From Parcubacteria group bacterium GW2011_GWA1_47_8 (GTDB lineage: Bacteria; Patescibacteriota; Minisyncoccia; Phycocordibacterales; UBA1550): a stretch of DNA of 39,652 nt. The notes below the pieces were generated by a model. It saw nothing but the letters and a program-made list of their open reading frames with translations. It was not told the origin of the DNA and made no database searches. Location: the NCBI GenBank assembly GCA_000996605.1, contig LCOP01000001.1, positions 1 to 39,652 of the forward strand, read 5' to 3'. Shown here one piece after another: positions 32,827 through 39,652 of this stretch (position 1 is the stretch's first letter; each line of letters opens with the position of its first letter). Position numbers and translations under genes: made by a program.

Positions 32827-35358
32827 ATGGTTATGAATTACTTAAAATTAAAAATTAAGAACTATTTATATCGCTCCAAATCTTTTTGGACTACAAAGAA
32901 ATGGTTTGAGGATAAACCGATATTTTCATTGTGGAAAGGAGTGTATCGTAGTCGCTATGAGTTCAATAGGTTTAGGGATTATAAAGATATTCTTACACCC
33001 ACTCTCGTCTCTTTTGGAACAGCGGTTTTGTATTCTGTATTTATAATTTTTATTCTAGAGCTTGGTAACCATTATTACCCGACGGGTTTAAAATACGATA
33101 AAGAAGCAGTTGACACCTTTCTGTCTGTTATAGCGAGTATTTCCGGTGTATTTCTGGGTTTGTATTTTACTGCCATATCTGGCATTGCTAGTAGCTACCT
33201 TTTGCGCGCACCTCAAAATGTTAAACAATTTTTTCTTACAGAACCCAGAGGACAACAGTATGTTAGAACTATAGAAATCACAGGAATCGTTAGTGTTTTT
33301 TATATTGTTTTTAAGTCATTCGGATATCAGATTCATCCAATAGGTTTGGCATTTCTATCCCTACTTGTAGCATACATAATTATTAGGTTTTGGCAGGTTG
33401 GAACAAATGTTTTTTATTCACTGGAGCCACAATTTGCGTTGACCTGGATTACCAGAGACATATTTTTTTCTACAAAAAGTATTGCCCCACCAGGTTTACA
33501 GTGGAATAAGTCAGCAATACAAAATCACCACAGGGTAATGGTCTCAGGAAAGTTTGCTTTGATAAAAAACTTGATTCATTTCGGCAAGTCAGAGATGAGG
33601 GTATCTGATGAGCAGTTGGTGGCAGCTATGGGATATATCGGTGGCCTATTGGTTTCTTATGCAGATTTCAAAAAAAAGATTCCCACTAGTAGCTACTGGT
33701 TTGAAACAAAAAATGAATTTCAAGACTGGACGCTCGCGGGATCATCGCAAATTGCTATTGCGTTGAGTACAGGAACCCCCCTTCAACCTAAAAATGTTCG
33801 GAATTACACGTGGTATGAACAAGAAGCTTTAAATATTGCTGTTCAAATTTTTGAATCCTTCTCAGATGCTAGAAAAATACTCTCAAGTGCTCGAGGTCTT
33901 GATATATTAGTTGAAGTTGTGGAGGTTTATGCACAAGATTTTGATGTAAAAGGAGCAGAACTATTGTTTAAGAAAATTAAGGTTGTTAGCGACCATCTCT
34001 ACACAATACAGGCAAATAATACTCAACAGCAGTTGTTTAAGGAGCAACTATCGTTTGTAGATGCCCAAGGAAGACTTGCGATATCAGCAATGTTGGGATT
34101 GATGAAGTATCTCGACAGTCACTCTTGTGAAGACATAGCAAAACGTATCGCTGGGATTGACTGGTTAGCTGATAAGAACATCTATCTCACAGGTCTACCT
34201 GGCGCAATGCTACCCCGACTCGAGTCCTTGTCTAATGATTTACGAAATGAGAAGGAGATTGAAGGAAACTTGATTTCTGCAGATTGGTATATAAAAACGT
34301 ATTGCTTTCAGCAGTATCTTTTCTCCTTGCAGGGTTACTTCAACTTTATAAAATCACTCCACTCCGACCATTTTCAATCAAGCCTCGATAGATTGTTATC
34401 CGCGCAGCAATTACCGCTTGCGGTGCATCTGATTCAAAGGTGGAAAGAATTTTCGGCAAAATATCGAAGAATGATATTTGACCTGAAAAAACACATAGAT
34501 TGTTCTAATTCACATCGTTTATTAGGAGACCTTCCTTGGATTGAGTTTGATTTTGAAAAGGAGAAGCAGGTTGCTTTGGATCGAGAGAAAGATGTAACGG
34601 ATAAAATGATTCAGCTCTTACCACAATTGAAAACTCTCGCTACTGGTGACGATCTGCCTGACTACTTTGGCCAAGCTCTCACAGAGGGCGTACAGGCTTG
34701 TTATGAAGCTTGTGAGGATAACGACCATGAGAGATTGGGAAAGATCCTTCCTGCAGTTTTTGATGCATCTTTAGTAGCTTACGACAGATTGCGTGAAAAG
34801 GTGAAAGATTGGAGCCAAATTGATAGTAAATTGATATTTTCAAGTGAACCGTTGGAAAATCTCTTTGAAATCAGCGGATACGCAAAACTCTATTCTGAGC
34901 TATATCAAAACCCCGAACTTTGGAGCGTGGTCGAGCGTTTATGGAATATATATTTTCAAGCTGTTGATGCCAAACAAGTGATTCAATTTATCGCTACAAT
35001 GAGTAGCTATCGAGATGGTGTCTTCCAGATAATGCCACAAGCTATGTTAAGAAGTAACTGGCAGATTGGTTTTGAACATAAATTGAGAGAACGTGGCATA
35101 CCGGTGTTTCCAGATAGTGGGAGTTATGATTCCGTAAATGGACGCAGACAGCCAACTCACACAAGTCCTGTAATACGAGTTCTTGAGCGGTCAGGTGGTT
35201 TAAGATTGATGGCTTCGGCAAGAGACATTTTCTTTGCTACGTATTTATCAAGTCTCCCTGCTGCGGAAGGAATAGAGCTTCCCGACAGACACAACTTCAA
35301 GGAATCAATTCAAGAGGAATCGCAAAATCCTAACCAAGAAATAGATGAAGATGAATAA
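32827..35358 (+). CDS. Membrane-anchored defence-island protein, unknown family (843 aa)
   Basis: Three to four membrane helices lie near the N-terminus: about 59-80 (LVSFGTAVLYSVFIIFILEL), 95-117 (FLSVIASISGVFLGLYFTAI), about 155-171 and 175-195. The segment ISGVFLGLYFTAISGIASSY recalls the membrane part of DUF2254 proteins. The remaining about 640 residues are soluble and mainly helical, with no motif I recognise. It lies 31 bases after the Res gene on the same strand and overlaps the next gene by 14 bases, so both are made together. Within a defence operon a membrane anchor suggests a sensor or an effector acting at the membrane; this is inference. Confidence 0.65.
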   Translation: MVMNYLKLKIKNYLYRSKSFWTTKKWFEDKPIFSLWKGVYRSRYEFNRFRDYKDILTPTLVSFGTAVLYSVFIIFILELGNHYYPTGLKYDKEAVDTFLSVIASISGVFLGLYFTAISGIASSYLLRAPQNVKQFFLTEPRGQQYVRTIEITGIVSVFYIVFKSFGYQIHPIGLAFLSLLVAYIIIRFWQVGTNVFYSLEPQFALTWITRDIFFSTKSIAPPGLQWNKSAIQNHHRVMVSGKFALIKNLIHFGKSEMRVSDEQLVAAMGYIGGLLVSYADFKKKIPTSSYWFETKNEFQDWTLAGSSQIAIALSTGTPLQPKNVRNYTWYEQEALNIAVQIFESFSDARKILSSARGLDILVEVVEVYAQDFDVKGAELLFKKIKVVSDHLYTIQANNTQQQLFKEQLSFVDAQGRLAISAMLGLMKYLDSHSCEDIAKRIAGIDWLADKNIYLTGLPGAMLPRLESLSNDLRNEKEIEGNLISADWYIKTYCFQQYLFSLQGYFNFIKSLHSDHFQSSLDRLLSAQQLPLAVHLIQRWKEFSAKYRRMIFDLKKHIDCSNSHRLLGDLPWIEFDFEKEKQVALDREKDVTDKMIQLLPQLKTLATGDDLPDYFGQALTEGVQACYEACEDNDHERLGKILPAVFDASLVAYDRLREKVKDWSQIDSKLIFSSEPLENLFEISGYAKLYSELYQNPELWSVVERLWNIYFQAVDAKQVIQFIATMSSYRDGVFQIMPQAMLRSNWQIGFEHKLRERGIPVFPDSGSYDSVNGRRQPTHTSPVIRVLERSGGLRLMASARDIFFATYLSSLPAAEGIELPDRHNFKESIQEESQNPNQEIDEDE

Positions 35359-36391
35359 CTTTATTAAAAAATCCAAAGAATTTATAAAGTCTTTCTTAAA
35401 AGACCCACTCTTTTTGAATAGATGGGAAGAGTCATGGTACTCTCGTCGCCGTGATGATAATCAGTTGTCAGTAAGAATTTCTGGACGTCATAGAAGAAAA
35501 GCCTATCCATATTACGGAGATTCCCATCTGTTTGTTGAAGATATGTACACGGGAATTATGCCCTTTATGATTTACAAGGGGGAAAGAGAAAAATATCCAG
35601 CAAGAATTGAACCAGCTACTACAACTCAAAAACAGAGGATAATTGCTAGCGGTATTTCCCAGCGAGATCACACATTCTTTTTAGAAGACGCAATATGTGA
35701 ATTTGTTAGAACAACTGCCCACATTCTTTTTTCTGATGGCGTAGCGTTTTACGAGATTGTCTACAAGAAAAATGAGGTGGGCGAAATTGAGAGTTTTGAA
35801 TTTGAGTTATTACAACCTTTTTACCTGTTCCGTTTTTGGAAAAACTATTACCAAGTTGTACCGTGGTGGGAAGCAAAAGAATCTCGCATACGTGCCCAGA
35901 TAGTAAAAATACCCGCTGAAAAGATTCTGCGCATTGATTTTCCAAAGCGATACGGAGGAAAACGAAAGATCTACTCTTTGCTAAAGCGTTTGTATCAATT
36001 AAGTAAAGAATTGATACCTGAATTTCAAATGCAGGCTATGGGTAAGAATGAGAATATCGGCTTTAATCTAGATGAGTTTAGTAAGGCAAAATATTTGGAG
36101 ATTGCAAAACTTACCACCCAGTATGGGTGGAACCAGCGTCAGCGTTCAGATAAATATATTACTGAGTATTATTCAATGATCCGTTTTCTACGTGAAAAAA
36201 AACTAGAAGCAACTATTAGAACCCATATTATTGCATCTCTAAACGAAGTTCTTAATCGTCCTCCTTTAAATCTCAACGCTACGATAATTATTGAGAACTT
36301 GTTTTCTGTTGAAAAGGTTGGGGAGCAAGAAAGGCTCTTAGAAAAAGGAAATGTTAAGTTTATGGATCTTTTTAATTCACTCAAAATTTAA
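35345..36391 (+). CDS. Partner of the membrane protein, portal-like features (348 aa)
   Basis: This 348-residue protein starts inside the end of the membrane-protein gene (ATG 35345 or 35351). It has a basic N-terminus (NNFIKKSKEFIKSFLKD), then an alpha/beta part with LEDAICEFVRTTAHILFSDG, VAFYEIVYKKNEVGEIESFE and VKIPAEKILRIDFPKR. That order (helix, GxAxYEI strand, P-region, IPAEKILRI) resembles phage portal proteins, but the length is short and no other head gene is near. It may be an adapted portal-like fold or unrelated. Obligate overlap with the 843-aa gene marks the two as a functional pair. Confidence 0.55.
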   Translation: MKMNNFIKKSKEFIKSFLKDPLFLNRWEESWYSRRRDDNQLSVRISGRHRRKAYPYYGDSHLFVEDMYTGIMPFMIYKGEREKYPARIEPATTTQKQRIIASGISQRDHTFFLEDAICEFVRTTAHILFSDGVAFYEIVYKKNEVGEIESFEFELLQPFYLFRFWKNYYQVVPWWEAKESRIRAQIVKIPAEKILRIDFPKRYGGKRKIYSLLKRLYQLSKELIPEFQMQAMGKNENIGFNLDEFSKAKYLEIAKLTTQYGWNQRQRSDKYITEYYSMIRFLREKKLEATIRTHIIASLNEVLNRPPLNLNATIIIENLFSVEKVGEQERLLEKGNVKFMDLFNSLKI

Positions 36392-36414
36392 TCGTTACTA
36401 ATATCAAACCATAT

Positions 36415-37119
36415 ATGCGTAACGAAAAAATCAACTCAAAGATTGTCACTCTCTGGAATAAGTATTTTCAGAATGACCAAGATGTATACGCTCCGCTTTT
36501 CTACGATGAATTTAAGAAGGGCGGTTTGCTGTTTGTCGGCATGAATCCGTCTTTCAGTGCAAGAGGATTTAAGACGATTCTTCAGAATACAGAATATAAA
36601 GACATGGATCCCGATACATTCTTCAAATGGAGCAACATATCTTCCAATCCTAAGTTGATAGATGACTGCATCAAAGTAGAAAACTACGCATACCAAAACT
36701 ACTCGCTGTACTTCGGTCGTCCTGTTGAAATAGCCAAGAATGTTGGCCTCGATTGGCAACACATTGATCTCTTTCTCTACAAAGAAACGTCGCAGACTGA
36801 TTTCATGAATCGTGTCCGAAGCAAGGGTGTTTTGAACGAGTTTGGTATGGATCAGATAAAATTGTTTGAGGACATTTTAGTTCAAATTGAACCTCGCTGT
36901 GTCGTGGTCAGCAATGCGACTGGCTCGGAAATACTACGCGAATATATAAAGAGTGATCTTTCGTGGGATGCAGAGCGGGGCTTTCACTGGTTCACAAGAG
37001 GAGGCAAGAAAATTCCAATGTTCTTCTCCTCAATGCTGAGCGGACAACGTGCCCTTGATCGCTGGTCATACGAGCGACTTGTGTGGCACATAGGGCAAGC
37101 GGTGAATATCTCAAAATAG
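36415..37119 (+). CDS. Uracil-DNA-glycosylase-fold protein
   Basis: This 234-residue protein has the UDG-superfamily order: motif A LLFVGMNPSFSARG (GMNPS 42-46), a middle strand CVVVSNATGSEILREY and a late loop MFFSSMLSGQRALDRW, in the place of the HPS-type minor-groove loop. The Asn in GMNP matches the TDG/MUG-like catalytic arrangement rather than the GQDPY of family 1. Such enzymes excise uracil or modified bases; UDG-fold proteins are also known in anti-phage defence against modified phage DNA. Its place between the defence genes and a HEPN-like protein suggests base-directed defence. The next gene follows after 2 bases. Confidence 0.65.
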   Translation: MRNEKINSKIVTLWNKYFQNDQDVYAPLFYDEFKKGGLLFVGMNPSFSARGFKTILQNTEYKDMDPDTFFKWSNISSNPKLIDDCIKVENYAYQNYSLYFGRPVEIAKNVGLDWQHIDLFLYKETSQTDFMNRVRSKGVLNEFGMDQIKLFEDILVQIEPRCVVVSNATGSEILREYIKSDLSWDAERGFHWFTRGGKKIPMFFSSMLSGQRALDRWSYERLVWHIGQAVNISK

Positions 37120-37121
37120 AT

Positions 37122-38267
37122 ATGGAAGATACCCTAGATACAGCAAAAAATGAGAAGCTCGCGGCGATATTTTCTAAATTAGAAAAACCCACTACTTCAG
37201 ATTGGATGTTGGGTCATGAGTATTCATTTACCAAAGTAAGTATTTCGACTTCAGTACCGGAGGCATATTTACTGAAGCACGTTTTCGCTGATAGTTTGGG
37301 TTTCCCCTGTGACTACATGCCGATGGAAAAAGTTTTGTGGGAAATCTGCTTCATAATAAATGGAATTCTATGTAAGGTTGTAAGTCATAAATTCGGGCAT
37401 CGCTTATACATAGGTTCTGCTGATGAGGATACCGTTTCAAAGACCACAGACTATCTTGTTGGAATATTTAATTCTGCGACAGCCTTCCTCTCTACGCTTC
37501 TTAAGGATTACGCAGACATAGAAATAAAGAAAGGCAATGTCAGTATTGATAACCAGTATTCTAGCTTACGAGCTACATATGACTATTTCAGGGATGAAGC
37601 AAAGAAAAAACGAGCTGAGAAAGTGGAGATTACTCCGAAGGAATCGGCCAATCAATTACTACCAGGATGGAACGCTGAGATGGAAAAATTGAGACATGCC
37701 TCCTATCTTGACCAAGGAGCATACTTTGCCTTTTTCGGATTACTCGAACACGTACTAGTTCTCTTTTTGGCATTTAATGATTTTGATCCAAAAACAGAGC
37801 ATCTAAAAGAATTCATTTTTCGTCCCTGGGCTGACAAGTATAAACGGGCATTTAATTTAAGATCTGACAAAGAGGCAGATCGTCACTACCAGTTACTTAT
37901 TGCTATTTCAAGAAAATATAGGAATCCTCAGGCACACGGGATGTTTAATAAAGAAGGCAGAAGCATGGCTTTCTTTTTAGAGGGTACAGGTTTATTGTCG
38001 GCACATTTTTCAAATGAGGAGAGTAATATTCCTCAATGGGTTCGTGGTGATGGAAAGGAGCTTGAGGAGTTGGGTGATTTTCTTTTATGGCTTGAAGGTC
38101 ATACTACATACAAAGTTCCAATGCAGATTATTAAGGGAGGTCTCAGGATACATTTTTCAGAAGAAGGTCGGCAAATATACAAAGATTTAATGAACGACGG
38201 CGATGCATCAGAATTTGTGGAGCATGAAAATCTGATAGCTGATGATCATGGGAATATGGATTGGTGA
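37122..38267 (+). CDS. Protein with C-terminal HEPN-like RX4H motif
   Basis: Start at ATG 37122, 2 bases after the UDG-like gene (the frame is open 39 bases further upstream inside that gene); 381 residues. The C-terminal half is helical with LEHVLVLFLAFNDF and SRKYRNPQAHGMF, in which R267-N-P-Q-A-H272 fits the RX4-6H motif of HEPN ribonucleases. The N-terminal part (about 1-180) is mixed alpha/beta without recognised motifs. HEPN domains in defence operons often cut RNA when triggered; that role here is inferred. It is the last gene of the plus-strand operon. Confidence 0.55.
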   Translation: MEDTLDTAKNEKLAAIFSKLEKPTTSDWMLGHEYSFTKVSISTSVPEAYLLKHVFADSLGFPCDYMPMEKVLWEICFIINGILCKVVSHKFGHRLYIGSADEDTVSKTTDYLVGIFNSATAFLSTLLKDYADIEIKKGNVSIDNQYSSLRATYDYFRDEAKKKRAEKVEITPKESANQLLPGWNAEMEKLRHASYLDQGAYFAFFGLLEHVLVLFLAFNDFDPKTEHLKEFIFRPWADKYKRAFNLRSDKEADRHYQLLIAISRKYRNPQAHGMFNKEGRSMAFFLEGTGLLSAHFSNEESNIPQWVRGDGKELEELGDFLLWLEGHTTYKVPMQIIKGGLRIHFSEEGRQIYKDLMNDGDASEFVEHENLIADDHGNMDW

Positions 38268-38306
38268 TATAAAGTATCCAAAATAAAAACAATACCAAGT
38301 TTTTAC

Positions 38307-38633
38307 TTACTCGCGTCTCCCAAGCTCTTTACCGAGTGGCCCTTCAATTAGTTCAGTGATGGTACCTACCAAACGAGGCCACGGCATAATACCTCTATAC
38401 CAAAGAAGCATGTTATCTGTCCTAAGTCGGAGAAGCTTCAGGAACTTCTGCCAAGTAAACCCTAGAGGCTTTAACTCATACTTCCATTGGCCCCAGAGGT
38501 ACTTTGGGAGCTGATTACCTGCCCAGACGACATAAGAGTCCCAGTCAATCGTGGGATCGCTAAAGGTGGTATTTTTTAGCTCTTGCATCCAAGCTTTTAC
38601 CTCCTTAGGTTCTGGTGGGGTAGTTATCTTCAT
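38307..38633 (-). CDS. Small hypothetical protein (108 aa)
   Basis: This 108-residue protein has KAWMQELKNTTFSDPTIDWD and a Trp-rich middle (YLWGQWKYELKPLGFTWQKF), then LRLRTDNMLLWYRGIMP. No family is recognised. It has a textbook promoter on the minus strand (TTGACT, 16 bp, TATACT) whose -10 ends 7 nt before the ATG, so it is surely expressed and probably leaderless. It converges on the end of the defence operon. Confidence 0.65.
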   Translation of the reverse strand: MKITTPPEPKEVKAWMQELKNTTFSDPTIDWDSYVVWAGNQLPKYLWGQWKYELKPLGFTWQKFLKLLRLRTDNMLLWYRGIMPWPRLVGTITELIEGPLGKELGRRE

Positions 38634-38639
38634 ACCCCA

Positions 38640-38667
38640 AGTATATAGGGTATGAAGCAGAAGTCAA
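38640..38667 (-). promoter_or_regulatory. Consensus-like leaderless promoter
   Basis: On the minus strand: TTGACT (38667-38662), a 16-bp spacer, TATACT (38645-38640), then ATG at 38633, 7 nt on. It is the clearest full promoter with start-codon-proximal -10 in the window. Confidence 0.7.
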
Positions 38668-38894
38668 TAAAGTCAAACTCATTGTAAATGAGACAGTGAC
38701 CGAGACGGGTGTTTTGTGTCTCATTTGTAACATTCACAAAAACACCCCACAGACCGAGACGGCTCGTCTAAGGAGTAGAAGGGATGCTAAAATGTTCTTA
38801 CAAGGCCTCACCCCACGTATTTGAGACCGCGACAGTCAGTCCGCGGTAAAGTTTGTTGCATTTTATTGTGTAATAATCTTTGAAATAAATGGCT

Positions 38895-38924
38895 CCTGAC
38901 CCTATTTCGGACTGACCCTATTTC
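38895..38924. repeat. Two copies of CTGACCCTATTTCG
   Basis: Exact 14-bp direct repeats at 38895-38908 and 38911-38924, preceded by GGCTCC. The sequence resembles short repeats found beside REP-associated (Y1) transposases; no transposase is in the window, so it may be a relic. Confidence 0.45.
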
Positions 38925-39011
38925 GTGAGAAAAATCCCAAGTTGGAATTTGCGACATATTTGGCAGTGATAGCGGGGAAGTAAAATAAAACTTTCTTTGC
39001 GTTAGTATTGG

Positions 39012-39020
39012 TGGTAAACT
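39012..39020 (+). promoter_or_regulatory. Extended -10 promoter of the gene at 39028
   Basis: TGGTAAACT ends 8 nt before ATG 39028, again the leaderless layout. Confidence 0.5.
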
Positions 39021-39027
39021 AAAGATT

Positions 39028-39600
39028 ATGGAAAAAATCTCTGTGCTTCAGAATCAACCGAACATAGAAAAAGAGGTACGAATTGAAACAGTTGAACGGC
39101 AGGAATGTGTTGTTTTTATTGATGCTATAAAAAAAGATACTATTGATACGTTCCCTTTTTTATCAGAAGAAGAAAGAGATACTTTTTCAAAAAAACTGGA
39201 CTTATTAAGTGAAAATAACGAAGTTATCTCTAGTCCTGTTATTTTAATAGGACGCCTCCGTTCAATAATTGCTACTTTAAATAACAGTCATACAAAATTA
39301 GAAGAAGATGTAAAAGAAAAACAGTACTGGCTTGAGAACCCAATACGGTACAAAGCTGGTACATTTTGGGTAGATATAGAAAGTGGAACTTTTGAAGTCG
39401 TTAGTTTAAACGGTGTTTCAATCACTAATCTGGTCACAGAAAAGAGAAAAGAAATAGGAGGTGGTACGGATGACTGGCAAATTAATCTAGCCTTGGGAGC
39501 TATCATGACTTCGAAAAATGAATCTGGTGTTACTGTTGAGATAAAAAACAAGAACGGTAAAACTCGTTTCCCTGCGGTCTCTGCCGCAGGGACATTGTAG
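39028..39600 (+). CDS. Hypothetical protein (190 aa)
   Basis: This 190-residue protein has an acidic helical first half (FLSEEERDTFSKKLDLLSEN, IGRLRSIIATLNNSHTKLEE) and a beta-rich second half (AGTFWVDIESGTFEVVSLNG). It has no signal peptide or membrane segment, and I recognise no family. The last codons contain a GC-rich hairpin (CCTGCGG/CCGCAGG, 39571-39590). Codon use is AT-rich, unlike the left part of the window. Confidence 0.65.
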   Translation: MEKISVLQNQPNIEKEVRIETVERQECVVFIDAIKKDTIDTFPFLSEEERDTFSKKLDLLSENNEVISSPVILIGRLRSIIATLNNSHTKLEEDVKEKQYWLENPIRYKAGTFWVDIESGTFEVVSLNGVSITNLVTEKRKEIGGGTDDWQINLALGAIMTSKNESGVTVEIKNKNGKTRFPAVSAAGTL

Positions 39601-39606
39601 GAAAGT

Positions 39607-39627
39607 CTGAAAACCCTCGGTTTTCAG
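39607..39627. terminator. Symmetric terminator hairpin
   Basis: CTGAAAACC and GGTTTTCAG pair perfectly around CTC just after the stop at 39600; the T-run is inside the stem. Confidence 0.5.
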
Positions 39628-39640
39628 GTATACTGAGCCC

Positions 39641-39652
39641 ATGACACAAAAA
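39641..39652 (+). CDS. First codons of a gene cut by the window end
   Basis: ATG 39641 lies 7 nt after TATACT (39629-39634), the start layout used by other genes here. Only MTQK can be read. Confidence 0.4.

Larger units (their letters stand above)
17793..38267. mobile_element. Putative integrated element with phage packaging and defence genes
   Basis: The region is AT-richer than the left part. It carries a serine recombinase, large terminase, small-terminase-like protein, two phage-type DNA methyltransferases and a defence operon, and it follows a tRNA gene. The ends are approximate; no direct repeats marking att sites were found. The lack of recognisable capsid or tail genes points to a prophage remnant, a phage satellite or an integrative element that borrowed packaging genes. 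Confidence 0.55.
38634..39027. other. Repeat-rich intergenic region
   Basis: No gene is supported. The region holds the promoter above, nested inverted repeats at 38686-38746 (AAATGAGACA/TGTCTCATTT, and GGGTGTTTTGTG with CACAAAAACACCC), a direct repeat ACCGAGACGG (38699 and 38753), the 14-bp direct repeat at 38895-38924 and the promoter of the gene at 39028. Confidence 0.5.

Noticed and set aside
1-39652. UGA recoding to glycine, as in some CPR lineages
   Set aside because: Many genes end in TGA (for example 1254, 10852, 17306, 32795), no gene has a needed internal TGA, and prfB is present.
17485-39652. tRNA-Gln 3' end as attachment site with a second copy at the right edge
   Set aside because: I could not find a repeat of the tRNA 3' sequence downstream in the window, and serine recombinases often use other sites.

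Overview
The window looks like a chromosomal segment of a Candidate Phyla Radiation (Patescibacteria, probably Parcubacteria-type) bacterium. No rRNA is present, so this rests on gene content and style: an alanyl-tRNA synthetase without its C-terminal domain, a release factor 2 with a much reduced N-terminal domain, an actin-like ATPase next to a baseplate-J-like bitopic protein, an ATP-cone/nuclease fusion, half-size transporters, and promoters whose extended -10 box lies only 7-8 nt before the start codon. Genes end in TGA as well as TAA/TAG and prfB is present, so the standard bacterial code is used.

Left part (1-17.4 kb), core-like and GC-richer: the end of an unknown gene, a secreted CAP-domain protein, a PolB-type 3'-5' exonuclease, a RecB/Cas4-like nuclease, a QueC-like PP-loop protein with an apparent frameshift, the ATP-cone nuclease, mgtC with an adjacent 30-residue membrane peptide, a half-size EamA transporter, alaS, a decayed minus-strand gene, the actin-like/baseplate-J-like pair, a second decayed minus-strand gene, tRNA-Asp(GTC), tRNA-Thr(GGT), tRNA-Thr(CGT), a minus-strand NUDIX hydrolase, prfB, ftsE, ftsX, pyrG and a small acidic-tailed ORF, ending at tRNA-Gln(CTG).

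Right part (about 17.8-38.3 kb), AT-richer and accessory: a putative integrated element. Its minus-strand operon (about 23.9 to 18.6 kb) encodes a ParB-methyltransferase fusion, a second DNA methyltransferase, a small-terminase-like HTH protein, the phage large terminase and a serine recombinase. No capsid or tail gene was recognised. A control region rich in inverted repeats (23.9-24.35 kb) separates this from a plus-strand defence operon: a PD-(D/E)XK nuclease, an excisionase-like HTH protein, a SNF2 helicase, a type III-like Mod methyltransferase, a type III-like Res helicase-nuclease, an 843-aa membrane-anchored protein overlapping a 348-aa protein, a UDG-fold protein and a protein with a HEPN-like RX4H motif. 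The last five genes, or the whole cluster, are the best candidate for an undescribed defence system. The likely logic (inference) is self-marking by Mod, DNA translocation and cleavage by SNF2/Res, and membrane-, base- or RNA-directed effectors behind them.

The right edge (38.3-39.65 kb) holds a small minus-strand gene, a repeat-rich intergenic region, a hypothetical gene and the first codons of another gene. Several small genes carry frameshifts or in-frame stops while the long housekeeping genes are intact, which argues for real gene decay rather than poor assembly.
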